Positions 15,919 to 25,094 of a DNA stretch of 64,000 nt are shown here, piece by piece. A program made the translations under genes and the position numbers. Origin of the DNA: Rhodospirillaceae bacterium MC! (GTDB taxonomy: Bacteria > Pseudomonadota > Alphaproteobacteria > MC1). A model generated the notes under the pieces. It did no database searches. It was given only the letters and a program-made list of their open reading frames with translations, and was not told the DNA's origin. The first letter of the stretch is position 1; each line of letters opens with the position of its first letter. The stretch spans positions 1-64,000 of the forward strand of contig NQOV01000008.1 in NCBI GenBank assembly GCA_002632265.1. Direction: 5' to 3'.

Positions 15919-16674
15919 ATGTTAAGATTTTCAACTTCAAAGCTTTTTTTATGCCCAACTGTGGCAATTTTATGCTTACTAGCTGGGGGAAATGTGGCGA
16001 ATGCTTTAGGATATTATCCAAGAGATACCAAAGACACATTACCACCAATAAAAAATCCCCACCCAAATGTAGGCGGATACGTGGAAGCAGGCGGAAACCT
16101 TGGCTTTATGGATGTTCTATCAGTTAAAACCGCTGGCGGTCATGAATTTGAAAAAACTACAATCAATAGCTCAAATGGAGGCTATAACGCAGGAGTAGGA
16201 ATTCGCTTTTATGGCGTTGCCATAGGAGTCGATGCGTCAATGTTCACCCTACCCATAAATCATCAATTCTTAGGCTACGATTTTGGCGGTGGATTAACTC
16301 AATCAGAAGAAGACGAAGAAACTATCGGTAATGTCAATATGTCCGTAATTACCGCAAAACTCACAACCGAATACATCTTCGACGGCCACAACACCCTATA
16401 CGCTCACTTCGGTGCAGGGACTGCAATGTACGATATCTCCGACGAAAATAACAACACAAAATACTCCGACCAATACATAAAACCCGCCCTAACCGTAGGA
16501 GCAGGCTATAAACTATACACAGAACAAAATAAAGGCCTCTACCTACTAATCGGTGCAAAATACACCGCCATAATCAATAACAACCTCAAAACCCACAAAA
16601 CCGCAGGCAATCTCGACCTATCAGGCTGGCTAAACATAACCCAACTCGAACTTAAAATCGGCTACCAATTCTAA
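15919..16674 (+). CDS. Outer-membrane beta-barrel protein 3
   Basis: The 251-residue precursor starts MLRFSTSKLFLCPTVAILCLLAGGNVANA, a signal peptide cleaved before LGYY. Barrel blocks match the paralogues: VGGYVEAGGNLGFMDV, GVGIRFYGVAIGVDASM, FDGHNTLYAHFGAGTAMYD, VGAGYKLYTEQNKGLYLLIGAKY and the end KIGYQF. I chose ATG 15919 after GAAAGGAAATACA, not the TTG at 15904. Codon use changes along the gene: the last 200 nt favour C-ending codons and carry few G, unlike the T-rich start of its paralogues. Confidence 0.82.
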   Translation: MLRFSTSKLFLCPTVAILCLLAGGNVANALGYYPRDTKDTLPPIKNPHPNVGGYVEAGGNLGFMDVLSVKTAGGHEFEKTTINSSNGGYNAGVGIRFYGVAIGVDASMFTLPINHQFLGYDFGGGLTQSEEDEETIGNVNMSVITAKLTTEYIFDGHNTLYAHFGAGTAMYDISDENNNTKYSDQYIKPALTVGAGYKLYTEQNKGLYLLIGAKYTAIINNNLKTHKTAGNLDLSGWLNITQLELKIGYQF

Positions 16675-17034
16675 CCTCTCTTACAACATCTCTATGTTCA
16701 AGCCCATGTTAGCGATGTGGATAGGTCATTGTGTATAATGTCGGTATCATATTGTTATTATAATTCTATATTACATCGTCTCCAACAAATAGAATGCCAT
16801 AATACAGATAATAAATACATGTTCTTAACTTAAGAAAATAATAAATAATTGATGACTCTTGACTCGTTTATCAAAAAAACTGCTTGCATTATAAAATTAT
16901 TTATTTTATACTGAATAACTACTTAAAAATGTTAAATACGTAATTATAGTAGAGTTTTAATAATATATAGTGTCATATTAAATATTTGTTTTGATATGGT
17001 GTTAAATATAATTCTTAAATATGGAGAAAACACA
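16675..17034. other. AT-rich spacer with an R2 fragment
   Basis: 16681-16715 resembles the R2 core (ACAACATCTCTATGTTCAAGCCC), as a fragment without the rest of the element. The remainder is AT-rich with no convincing promoter, RNA or gene. A purine-rich ribosome site (TGGAGAAAA) ends it. Confidence 0.5.
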
Positions 17035-17460
17035 ATGTCAAACAATTTACAAGAATTGCACAAACAGATTACTAATCTAAATACAAACCCTGAATTAGAT
17101 ACACAAGGCATAAAAAATAATATTACCAATATTAATCAAAATATTTTAAATATAATGACTGATATTTTAAAATTTAATGAATTCAAATCTAATATGAGCA
17201 TGCATAATAATAAATTGACGTTAGTTGAATATTTATCCTCGACGGTATTAGAATACCTAGTTAATACAATGCATTATCTTTATGCGATTAACAAAGAAAT
17301 AAACAATAAGCAATTTCTTTTAACTACGCCTAATGCAATTAATAGCACTATTAATGGATTTAATAAGGTAACAAAAACATTGCAACCATGTTCATTTAAT
17401 ATGCTTTTTCCAGAACAAAAATGTTTAGATAAAATTAAAGATGGAATAAGTAATTTATAA
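17035..17460 (+). CDS. Hypothetical protein, helical
   Basis: This 141-residue cytosolic-looking protein matches no family I know. It starts MSNNLQELHKQITNLNTN and is rich in Asn, Ile and Leu with heptad-like spacing, so it is probably mostly helical. There is no signal peptide or membrane segment. I chose ATG 17035 because GGAGAAAA stands 6 nt before it, rather than the in-frame ATG at 16996. It stands alone between an OMP gene and a candidate miniature element. It could be a recent or lineage-specific gene. Confidence 0.6.
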   Translation: MSNNLQELHKQITNLNTNPELDTQGIKNNITNINQNILNIMTDILKFNEFKSNMSMHNNKLTLVEYLSSTVLEYLVNTMHYLYAINKEINNKQFLLTTPNAINSTINGFNKVTKTLQPCSFNMLFPEQKCLDKIKDGISNL

Positions 17461-17479
17461 ATTATCAGACCAAGACTAA

Positions 17480-17610
17480 ATATTGTTATTCCAAGTTATA
17501 TGTAGTTAATCTCATAAAATAACCATACAAAATTTAGTATGATGTGAATTTATTTTGATATAAATTACAATAAATATTTTTTGTAGTATTATAACTTGGA
17601 ATGACAATAT
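17480..17610. mobile_element. Candidate MITE-like element with 21-bp terminal inverted repeats
   Basis: ATATTGTTATTCCAAGTTAT at the left end (17480-17500) and its reverse complement at the right (17590-17610) match at 20 of 21 positions and enclose about 89 bp of AT-rich non-coding DNA. Size and end structure fit a non-autonomous miniature element. No clear target-site duplication was seen and no parental transposase is in the window. A large cruciform is the alternative. Confidence 0.45.
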
Positions 17611-17664
17611 GTATTGTGATCTTTTTTATTTAGAATCTTGCTTGTGTATTATATGTATCTATCA

Positions 17665-17826
17665 TTTCAGGCCTATTATTTAGGCCTGAAAACACAATAT
17701 AAAACCCAACAGTATTATACACATAAGCGTTATACATTCTGATATTATAGACTATTACCTATCCATCCCCTAACGTGAGATCGAACAAGTGTTGTGTAAT
17801 ATTGCTATGTTTGGGTCGTGTGTTAG
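17665..17826 (+). repeat. Composite interspersed repeat, copy B
   Basis: R1 hairpin TTTCAGGCCTA with TAGGCCTGAAA (17665-17691), then a spacer and R2 (GATCGAACAAGTGTTGTG...). 17692-17806 is almost identical to 63034-63148 over 115 nt. The R2 end points toward the 3' end of the minus-strand gene at 17883. Confidence 0.8.
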
Positions 17827-17844
17827 GGTGGGATGGGGTAAGAA

Positions 17845-17881
17845 AAGACCGCTATTTAGTGGTGGTAAATAGCGGTTTTGG
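17845..17881. terminator. Bidirectional terminator
   Basis: Stem ACCGCTATTTA (17848-17858) with TAAATAGCGGT (17866-17876), flanked by A-rich and T-rich runs. It lies just after the stop of the minus-strand lipoprotein gene. Confidence 0.8.
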
Positions 17882-17882
17882 G

Positions 17883-18425
17883 TTAGTTGTTGATGATTTC
17901 GGCTTTTTTGAATTTGTAGGTTTTGCGGGATTGGAAGGTGTGGTGGCTGTTGTCGGCGACGCCTAGGAAGCGGATTTTTAGTTTGTAGGTTGCGATTCGC
18001 ATATTCTCTTTATTTTGTAAAGTATCTTCCAAGGTAACTTCTAGGTTGTGAGTATTTTCACGGTCCAGGATGTCGTATACTTCGAATTCGTTACTGTCTA
18101 GGAGTTTAGATTCGACGATACGGCGAATATCTTTTTTATTCATATTGATATTTTTGGATCTAATTTCAATTTTTGAAATTGATACCTTGTGTTTAGATCC
18201 ACGTTGCAGGCTACCAAATACGGCATTTGTATTTAGGACTTTAGAAATAACAGATCCTGTTAATTCTGTAAGATTAGCCTCATTTAGGGTTGTTGCGGTT
18301 TTAGCTTTTTGTTCCTGTTGAGCTTGTAATTCTTCGGGGCTTAAGCTTCCGCATGCACCAAGGGCGAATGTTGATCCTAGTACAACTGATGTAACTAATA
18401 AGGATTTAATAAGATTTTTTTTCAT
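17883..18425 (-). CDS. LpoB-like lipoprotein
   Basis: The 180-residue lipoprotein has lipobox LGAC in MKKNLIKSLLVTSVVLGSTFALGAC. The mature part pairs an N-terminal helix (LNEANLTELTGSVISKVL) with KVSISKIEIRSKNINMNKKDIRRIVESKLLDSNEFEVYD. This follows the order of PBP-activator LpoB: a beta strand, a helix, then 's-kf-vvd'. I chose ATG 18425 after TTGGAGAC. It lacks the N-R-T loop of classical LpoB, so the assignment is tentative. It is the last gene of the four-gene envelope cluster. Confidence 0.6.
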   Translation of the reverse strand: MKKNLIKSLLVTSVVLGSTFALGACGSLSPEELQAQQEQKAKTATTLNEANLTELTGSVISKVLNTNAVFGSLQRGSKHKVSISKIEIRSKNINMNKKDIRRIVESKLLDSNEFEVYDILDRENTHNLEVTLEDTLQNKENMRIATYKLKIRFLGVADNSHHTFQSRKTYKFKKAEIINN

Positions 18426-18451
18426 GATAAATGTCTCCAATTCTGATGATG

Positions 18452-19237
18452 TTATTTTCTAAAGAAAGTTAATACTGAATTATATTTCTTAGTATTACCA
18501 GTTGTTACTGATGTTGTATCTAGAGTTACGGTGTATGTTGCTTGAGTGTTTGAGATGTTAGATCCACCTTTTACACTTAGAGATAGCACAACTTTTACCG
18601 CTGAATCCTTTGGATTCTTTTTGATAATAAAGTGTCCTGTACTTTGTAAGGCATTAGTAACGAACGCCCCCATGTCTTCTACAGAGATTGTTGAATTGCT
18701 TGTTCTATTTCTAAAGTTTGCAATTGATATTGTAGCTTTTCTATTGTCAAAATTTGCTTCGGCTCTGAATTGATCGATTACCGATGTTATCATATCTTGA
18801 TAATCATTTTGATTTAAGTTAAGGGATCTTCTGTAGATTGGTTTACTGTTGATTGTAATAACTGCGGTTCTAGCTCTTGCATTTGGAGCGGGAACAATTA
18901 CAGTTACAGGAGTACCATGTTTAATGAATATACTAGCCTTACTATTTCCGCCTAGGATAAATCCTGCGGAATTTTTCCAAGTAGTTGCATAGGTTAAAGC
19001 AATGTCTTTTGAGGTATTGTTTGTAATACCAAATTGAGCCATTAAATTACCATGATTCATTCCCATGATAGGGTTAGCTAGTTTGATTTGATCAACCGAG
19101 TTACCTGCTTTAATAATTGTTAGGTTTTTCGGCATATTTTCCAGATCTGATGTTACAGGTTCTGAATTGTTACATGCCGATAACATTAAAGCACTACCAA
19201 GCAATAAGCCTGCGAAAAGTTTAGATTGTTTTAACAT
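18452..19237 (-). CDS. YcfL-LpoB fusion lipoprotein
   Basis: The 261-residue lipoprotein has lipobox LSAC. Residues about 45-125 resemble YcfL (DUF1425): LMAQFGITNNTSKDIALTY then TTWKNSAGF. Residues about 140-260 resemble the LpoB domain: ATISIANFRNRTSNSTISVED then ALQSTGHFIIKK. In enterobacteria ycfL and lpoB are adjacent separate genes; here one chain carries both. LpoB is an outer-membrane lipoprotein that activates the peptidoglycan synthase PBP1B, so a role in wall synthesis is inferred. Family assignment is from pattern only. Confidence 0.7.
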   Translation of the reverse strand: MLKQSKLFAGLLLGSALMLSACNNSEPVTSDLENMPKNLTIIKAGNSVDQIKLANPIMGMNHGNLMAQFGITNNTSKDIALTYATTWKNSAGFILGGNSKASIFIKHGTPVTVIVPAPNARARTAVITINSKPIYRRSLNLNQNDYQDMITSVIDQFRAEANFDNRKATISIANFRNRTSNSTISVEDMGAFVTNALQSTGHFIIKKNPKDSAVKVVLSLSVKGGSNISNTQATYTVTLDTTSVTTGNTKKYNSVLTFFRK

Positions 19238-19307
19238 TGGATTATCTCCTTAAATGTTTTGAGTTATATGGGTTTGTTGTTAAAAAGTGCGATTTAAAAA
19301 ATTTAGT

Positions 19308-20885
19308 TTATTCTGATGTATCGATTGAGACGGTATTGCCACCGGCTCGAATATAAACTAAACTGGCAAAGTTTTTATTTATCTCTATTGTGTGGTTCTT
19401 ACCACCTACATTTAAGCTAATGGAATTTTTACCCTTAGGGAGTACAATTCTTGTAGCATATACATTGGCTGGCATGGTTTGCCATTCTTCTGTTTGTGGT
19501 AAGGCGATACGATCTCCTACAGCTGATACGGTTTTATTAACAATCATGCCTAAACCGATTCCGCCATCATCATCGCCTTCGGACTCAAATATAGAGCCTG
19601 CCATTTGTGAGGCGATGTATGTACCGATTGACATGGCTATCTGCTTGGTAAGATTATGATCATAATGATCAATGAAATCTTTTGACATATAAGCTTCGGG
19701 ACTGGCGATTTTATATATTTTCTTATTGTTAATATATACGTTATTCACAGAATGCGGATTCGGAGATAAATTTAAGAAAGAAAAGGCAATACTTGAATAA
19801 TCATCACCCATGGGGACTTTAGTATATAAGATCTTCTTAGATGGGGCGATATCTGTGGCCACTAGAACGTAAACCACATGATATAAGTGATTTGGTTCTT
19901 GCTTGACAGATGCTAAAATATCCTTAAAGGCCGTAGGATTATAGATATTTCTTGCCACATTCTTAAGTTGTAATTGTACCAAAGACCAATCGGCTGATTC
20001 ATCTTCTTGCAAGCGATTTAAATAATGCTTTTCTTGAGCATAAGCCCGTAAGAAATCCGCCGTTGAGTTAACGTATGGTGATTTTACAGTTTTAGATAAT
20101 CTTAAAGCCCTGTAGTATCCCTTCGTCTTAAATAAGGATCTTACCTGATTTTTAGTACGTCGGTGTTCTCTGTATTCTTCGGGTTTATTTTTATCGACTT
20201 CCTGTAATGTTCTTAAAGCTTTGGCGTATTTCTCTCGTTCTTCCTGTTGAAATTGTACCACTCGCATGGCGTCATTTTCAAAAGCAGGATTGCCCAAGAG
20301 AGCCTCGGCGATAATGCGATTATTTAAAGCTTGAATTTCTTCAAATTTCTGATTATTATTTTCTGTTGAAATATTATCTAGAATTGGCAATACTACTTTA
20401 GAGGCAGATTTCAAATGTCCTGTATCTAGTAAGATTTGCGAGGATTCCTGTTGACCTCTGTAGCCCATCTTATTAAATAAGGCGTTATCGTTCTGACCTA
20501 AAGAGTCTCTGATATCTCTAGAGTGTATGTATCCGTTATACATTAGGGCTTCTTCAAATTGACCCTTTCTATATAATTTATAGAGCGGGAAAACTTCAGC
20601 GGAATAGCCGTACCTATCGTTTATCAAAGCAAGAGGCAAAGGGTTAATTAATGCTACATCTACTTGGCGGTTTTGGTTTTCGGCGATTCTTTTGTACTTA
20701 TTATAGTTAAAAGTTTGACGCCTGTTGTATTTCTCGCCAGCAAGGGCATAAGCCAATGGATCTGCTTTGGTAATTTCTAAGCTACGATATTCCTCCACTG
20801 TAATCTTGTGATCTTGGTACTTAACGCAAGAGCATACAGACAGCACGGAGGCAACACTAACAATTTTAATAACATACTTAATCAT
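19308..20885 (-). CDS. COG3014-like lipoprotein with helical repeats
   Basis: The 525-residue protein starts with a lipoprotein-type signal (VLSVCSC). A long alpha-helical region with TPR-like features follows (YKLYRKGQFEEALMYN, HLKSASKVVLPIL). A Gly/Asp-rich membrane-proximal segment (IFESEGDDDGGIGLGMIV) precedes a C-terminal beta domain (ATRIVLPKGKNSISLNVGG). From memory, COG3014 proteins with this layout are found beside lpoB/ycfL genes in gammaproteobacteria, which fits the neighbour downstream. Direct function is unknown. Confidence 0.6.
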   Translation of the reverse strand: MIKYVIKIVSVASVLSVCSCVKYQDHKITVEEYRSLEITKADPLAYALAGEKYNRRQTFNYNKYKRIAENQNRQVDVALINPLPLALINDRYGYSAEVFPLYKLYRKGQFEEALMYNGYIHSRDIRDSLGQNDNALFNKMGYRGQQESSQILLDTGHLKSASKVVLPILDNISTENNNQKFEEIQALNNRIIAEALLGNPAFENDAMRVVQFQQEEREKYAKALRTLQEVDKNKPEEYREHRRTKNQVRSLFKTKGYYRALRLSKTVKSPYVNSTADFLRAYAQEKHYLNRLQEDESADWSLVQLQLKNVARNIYNPTAFKDILASVKQEPNHLYHVVYVLVATDIAPSKKILYTKVPMGDDYSSIAFSFLNLSPNPHSVNNVYINNKKIYKIASPEAYMSKDFIDHYDHNLTKQIAMSIGTYIASQMAGSIFESEGDDDGGIGLGMIVNKTVSAVGDRIALPQTEEWQTMPANVYATRIVLPKGKNSISLNVGGKNHTIEINKNFASLVYIRAGGNTVSIDTSE

Positions 20886-20904
20886 TGTTTTATATCACTT
20901 TATT

Positions 20905-21840
20905 TTAAAATAAAGATCCATCATCAGTGTTTTCACGTTCCATTTTTTGTAAGAAGTAGCCATTTTTAATTCTGGCTTTAGTTGTTACAATTTTTGCTGT
21001 AGCTGATGTGTCGTTCACTTGTGTAACTCGAGCTACGGCAATGGAATTACCTTCTTGATTGACAATGTGGAATTGATCGTTAAGTTGGATGTTTCCTGTA
21101 AGTTTACCTTTGTTTAATTTTATTATATTATTAGCAGAATTGCTTGAAAGAACATATAATTGTTCTTGCTTGTTTATGATCTTTGATGTCATTTTTCTAG
21201 TTGCTTTGGCGATAATTTCATTCCAAAAACGAGAATTAACATGTTTTGTATCGTTGGATCTTAAACGTCTGTAAGGTGTGCTATATGTTACATTAACATT
21301 TTCGCTAAACACTTGATTACCAGCGTTAGCACCGTTTTTGTCGTTTGCTCCTGTATCTATAATGGCAAGATTAAGCGAAATACTGCCTGAATCTTGATAT
21401 GTGTAAACATTTTTAGAAAGTCTTGTTACTGAACGTCCTGCATCTACGGCAGTTAGAGACGCTTGTACTAAGAATCTTGCTTTTTGTTTGATCATGTAAT
21501 TGACAGAGTTGGTTGCTTCTTCGCTATCACTTGAAGCAAGTTCTTGTCTAATTGCTTTTTCAAGTTCTGAATCTCTAACTAGTTTGATATCAAATTTGTT
21601 AGATTTAAGAAGAGCCTCTTTTAAACTGGTTGAAACTGTAGATATAACTTTTTCCGAATCGAATCTGTTAATACTCTCACTTTTATATATATCCTGTTGA
21701 GCACCAGGGTCGGCAAATGGTTTTAATACAATTATTGTATTTTTCGCCATTGCGTAATTGCTAACAAGAAAACTTGTTGAAGCTACTAATGCTACTGCTA
21801 AAAATTTTTTAGACGGTAACAGGATTTTATTAATGTTCAT
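20905..21840 (-). CDS. CsgG/LpoB-superfamily periplasmic protein
   Basis: The 311-residue precursor has a signal peptide ending SNYAMA-K and no lipobox. The first domain has the CsgG/LpoB-type order: IIVLKPFADPG, a helix (VSTSLKEALLKSNKFDI), KLVRDSELEKA, then KARFLVQASLTAVDAG. The C-terminal 70 residues (GKLTGNIQLNDQFHIVNQEG...ATAKIVTT) look like the FlgT-type C-terminal beta domain. It is the first gene of the cluster and 19 nt from the next, so the genes are probably co-transcribed. An envelope role is inferred. Confidence 0.6.
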   Translation of the reverse strand: MNINKILLPSKKFLAVALVASTSFLVSNYAMAKNTIIVLKPFADPGAQQDIYKSESINRFDSEKVISTVSTSLKEALLKSNKFDIKLVRDSELEKAIRQELASSDSEEATNSVNYMIKQKARFLVQASLTAVDAGRSVTRLSKNVYTYQDSGSISLNLAIIDTGANDKNGANAGNQVFSENVNVTYSTPYRRLRSNDTKHVNSRFWNEIIAKATRKMTSKIINKQEQLYVLSSNSANNIIKLNKGKLTGNIQLNDQFHIVNQEGNSIAVARVTQVNDTSATAKIVTTKARIKNGYFLQKMERENTDDGSLF

Positions 21841-21959
21841 ATTGTGATCTCTCTTTATATAATTATATGGGCGATGTTAAAAACATCTAGATTAATATTA
21901 AAAATTAATGAACTGCACTACACTATTATATCCTATGTAATTATCATATGCAATCTTTT

Positions 21960-22943
21960 TTAATTTATTTTTATAATTTCTTTTGGGTCGATTTTGTATT
22001 CTCTTGAACAAAATTCACATTTTACTTCAATTTGCTTGGATGTTTGGTCAATAAGATCAAGTATCTCGGCTTGTGGGAAGCCTGACATTGAATTTATTAC
22101 TTTTTCTTTAGAACATCTGCATTTATCTTGGAGTTTTTGTGAGTCGAATGTTAGAATTTTAAATTCGTTGAATAATCTATATAGAATGTCTTCGGCTGAT
22201 AGTTTAGATGATAAAATTTCATCATCTTTTAAAGTGGATGCTAAAGTGGTAATTGTGGCGAATTTTTCATCTGCTTGATCTTCTGTGATGTCATCTCGCC
22301 AAGAATCTGGCATTCTTTGGAGAATTAAGCCACCGCATTCGTTGCCGTTGGTGAATATCTTGATGAAAGTTTCCACTTGATCGGATTGCTTAAAGTAGTT
22401 TGTTGCCGAATCTTCAAGTGTGCTTTCGCCTAAAGCGGTTATGGTTTGATATCTATCGGTATGTTTTCCTTGATCAATGGTAAAGACCATTTGACCGTTG
22501 GGCATAAGGGTTTTTATGAGATCTGTATTTTCTAGATTCTCGGCAATGGGTTTGCCATTTGATTCGCTAGTTGATTCTTTATGGGATTCTTTATGGGATT
22601 CCTTAGTTGATTCGCTAGGATTCTTTGGGGATGAGTTTGCGAATCTTGATTGATCAAAACGTGCTACGGCTCTGATATCTCCTGCGGAAGTGATGTCAGT
22701 TACGAGCGTGCCAACGATTCCATGTTCGGAAAGAATTTGTAAGGTAAATATGCCGTCGTATTGTACTAGCGAGCTAAAAAGCGTAGTTAATACCGCCGTT
22801 TGAGACAATAAAGAATTTACAGAATCAGGATAGTTATGACGATTTTTTATATCTTGCCATATGTGATTTAAGCGTACGATTCTTCCACGAATGGCAGATC
22901 CCTTGATCTCAAAGGGTAATAAGAAATCTTGATAGTTGCTCAT
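21960..22943 (-). CDS. hslO: Redox-regulated chaperone Hsp33
   Basis: Hsp33 is a cytosolic holdase activated by oxidation. The C-terminal zinc module has CRC followed by CEFC, the expected C-x-C and C-x2-C. The 327-residue length exceeds the common 290 or so because residues about 103-140 hold a Ser/Lys/Glu/His insertion with repeats (KESHKESHKES). The N-terminal fold begins FLLPFEIKGSAIRGRIVRL. It is separated from infA by an R3-like segment. The insertion lies in the folded N-domain and probably forms a surface loop. Confidence 0.93.
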   Translation of the reverse strand: MSNYQDFLLPFEIKGSAIRGRIVRLNHIWQDIKNRHNYPDSVNSLLSQTAVLTTLFSSLVQYDGIFTLQILSEHGIVGTLVTDITSAGDIRAVARFDQSRFANSSPKNPSESTKESHKESHKESTSESNGKPIAENLENTDLIKTLMPNGQMVFTIDQGKHTDRYQTITALGESTLEDSATNYFKQSDQVETFIKIFTNGNECGGLILQRMPDSWRDDITEDQADEKFATITTLASTLKDDEILSSKLSAEDILYRLFNEFKILTFDSQKLQDKCRCSKEKVINSMSGFPQAEILDLIDQTSKQIEVKCEFCSREYKIDPKEIIKIN

Positions 22944-22999
22944 AAGAAATGCTCACCCCTTTGAGTTTGGTGGGTAAAGTGCTTTTTTACAGCTCTTAA

Positions 23000-23218
23000 T
23001 TATTTATAGCGATAAACAATTCTACCTTTGGTTAGATCATAGGGAGTCATTTCAACACCTACTTTATCGCCTGGTAAAACTCTAATACGGAATTTACGCA
23101 TTTTACCCGCAGTATGTGCTAGAATCTCATGATCGTTTTCTAGCTTTACTCTGAATGTGGCGTTTGGAAGTTGTTCAACAACAACTCCATTAAATTCCAA
23201 TAGATCTTCTTTAGACAT
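23000..23218 (-). CDS. infA: Translation initiation factor IF-1
   Basis: IF-1 binds the ribosomal A site during initiation. The 72-residue OB-fold protein starts [24 protein letters not shown] and ends [12 protein letters not shown], a standard sequence. The frame stays open upstream to 23407 through the tRNA-Phe gene, but that extension encodes no IF-1 sequence, so ATG 23218 is taken as the start. It lies downstream of tRNA-Phe on the same strand. Confidence 0.97.
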   Translation of the reverse strand: MSKEDLLEFNGVVVEQLPNATFRVKLENDHEILAHTAGKMRKFRIRVLPGDKVGVEMTPYDLTKGRIVYRYK

Positions 23219-23283
23219 GTTTAAAACCTTTAAGTATATAATGTAAAAAAAGCATTGTGGAAATCCAGAATGCCTTTTAAATA

Positions 23284-23359
23284 TGGTGCTCGAGGGCAGA
23301 CTCGAACTGCCGACACAAGGATTTTCAATCCTTTGCTCTACCAACTGAGCTACTCGAAC
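23284..23359 (-). tRNA. tRNA-Phe (anticodon GAA)
   Basis: On the minus strand the gene has acceptor stem GTTCGAG with CTCGAGC, D arm AGCTCAGTTGGTAGAGC, anticodon stem AAGGA/TCCTT around the loop TTGAAAA (anticodon GAA), variable loop GTGTC, T arm GGCAGTTCGAGTCTGCC, and an encoded CCA after discriminator A. All arms pair. It lies between infA and rpoN on the same strand. Confidence 0.97.
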
Positions 23360-23528
23360 TTGTATTTGGTATATATAATATATACAAAATAACCATATTA
23401 AAAGCAAGAACTTTTTTTATATTTAGCTTGTTTTTTCTCTAAGAGATTGTTAAACAACAATGTTTTTAAGTTGTATTTTAATGGGTTAAAATTTAACGAG
23501 TTTGATTTTGCTTGTGTAAAATCTCAAA

Positions 23529-25094
23529 TTATAACTTAATATTGTTGTAATATCGTCTTTTAGATGAAGAGGGGATGTTTAAGGCAGAGCGATATTTGGC
23601 AACGGTACGGCGGGCGATGTTAACCCCTTCGCCCATGAGAATGGTTACTATTTTATCATCTGATAAGGGCTTGGAGCTGTTTTCTTTGGCGATTAGGGAT
23701 TTTATGCGTTCTCGTACGACATGGGTGGATCTTTCACCGTCGCCACTGGTGTTATTTAGGGCGGAATTAAAGAAGTATCGCAATTCAAAAACGCCGTAAG
23801 GAGTTGACATATATTTATTGTTTACAATTCTTGAGACGGTGGATTCGTGAATGCCACAGGCTTGGGCGATGTCTTTCATTCCTAAGGGTTTGAGTCTGTG
23901 TAAGCCATGATTGAAAAAATCAGCTTGGACTTTTAATATTTCTGTGGAAATATCTAAAATATGCTTAGCTCGTTGATCAAGGGATTTTAAAAGAAAGTTG
24001 CCACTTTTAAGATTATCGTTTAAAAACTTTTTGACCTTTTTATCGCTAGTATCATTGGACACTTCGGCGTAATAGGTTTCATTAAGTAAAATTTTAGGGA
24101 GAATTTGCGAGTTTAACTCGGCTATCCAAGTATTTTTTTTCTGATTGTAACTGACGATAACATCAGAGACAACCGTAATAACTGGAGCTGTGTTAATTAG
24201 CTTTAAGGGATTGATCGTTAGATCCTTAAGATCGTCAATGACAGATTGGAAATCTTCATCATTAACATTCATGATCTTTTTGAGCTTTTTCGAATTGCCT
24301 GATATGAACAGATCAAAATTATCTAAAAAGCTTTTAATTATGGGATCATATTTGTTTTTGTTTTTTAACTGTAATTCCAAACATTCCACTATACTGGTAC
24401 TAAATATGCCCACTGGAGTAAGTTTTTCTTGCAATTCCGCAAGAATCCCTTTGATTTTAGTGGGATTATGGCTGGAGTATAGGGATTCCACATCCGTAAG
24501 GGAGATTTTGCCCGTTTCATCCATGAACTCTAGGAGTTTATAGCCGATTTTTCTTTTGTTTTTATCGAGATTTAAATTTATTTGATCGATAATCTCTTCA
24601 TAGGTGGATTTTTCCCCACTTAGGGAATCCTTTAGGAAGTCATATTCGCCATTGGAAATATTTGAATTGGATGTTTTAGTTACAATATCGTTATAATTCT
24701 GTGAAGTGATTTCATTTAAAGAGCTGATGTTTTCATCAGAACTATTGTTTTTTATTTCGGTTTTTGTATCTTCTGACCATAAAAGCTCATGATCGATATC
24801 AGAATTGTTAAGATCTCCCAACTTTCCTGCGAGCATATCATCGATCACAACTTCGGTTTCCGCTTTTACCGTATCCAGTTGGCTTTTATCTTCTGCAGTG
24901 AGAGAATTGGCGTTGCTTGGCGAATTTTCCATGTCTTCAGGCTTGCTTAAGAGCGGATTCGATGCGATAGCTTCTTCAACAAAACTTTCCAATTCAACTG
25001 CACTTAATTGCAACACTTCAATAGCTTGACGTAATTCTGGCGTCAAAACTAAATTCTGCGATTGCTTTAAATTCTGTTGAATCGATAAAGCCAT
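23529..25094 (-). CDS. rpoN: RNA polymerase sigma-54 factor
   Basis: Sigma-54 directs polymerase to -24/-12 promoters and needs AAA+ enhancer-binding activators. The 521-residue protein has region I (QQNLKQSQNLVLTPELRQAIEVLQLS), an acidic Asn/Ser-rich region II, the core-binding domain, the helix-turn-helix (MKDIAQACGIHESTVSRIVNNKY) and the RpoN box ARRTVAKYR near the C-terminus. No activator gene is in the window. Its presence in an otherwise streamlined AT-rich genome is worth noting. Confidence 0.96.
   Translation of the reverse strand: MALSIQQNLKQSQNLVLTPELRQAIEVLQLSAVELESFVEEAIASNPLLSKPEDMENSPSNANSLTAEDKSQLDTVKAETEVVIDDMLAGKLGDLNNSDIDHELLWSEDTKTEIKNNSSDENISSLNEITSQNYNDIVTKTSNSNISNGEYDFLKDSLSGEKSTYEEIIDQINLNLDKNKRKIGYKLLEFMDETGKISLTDVESLYSSHNPTKIKGILAELQEKLTPVGIFSTSIVECLELQLKNKNKYDPIIKSFLDNFDLFISGNSKKLKKIMNVNDEDFQSVIDDLKDLTINPLKLINTAPVITVVSDVIVSYNQKKNTWIAELNSQILPKILLNETYYAEVSNDTSDKKVKKFLNDNLKSGNFLLKSLDQRAKHILDISTEILKVQADFFNHGLHRLKPLGMKDIAQACGIHESTVSRIVNNKYMSTPYGVFELRYFFNSALNNTSGDGERSTHVVRERIKSLIAKENSSKPLSDDKIVTILMGEGVNIARRTVAKYRSALNIPSSSKRRYYNNIKL

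Noticed and set aside
23219-23407. N-terminal extension of infA
   Set aside because: The extension reads through the tRNA-Phe gene; IF-1 is complete from 23218.
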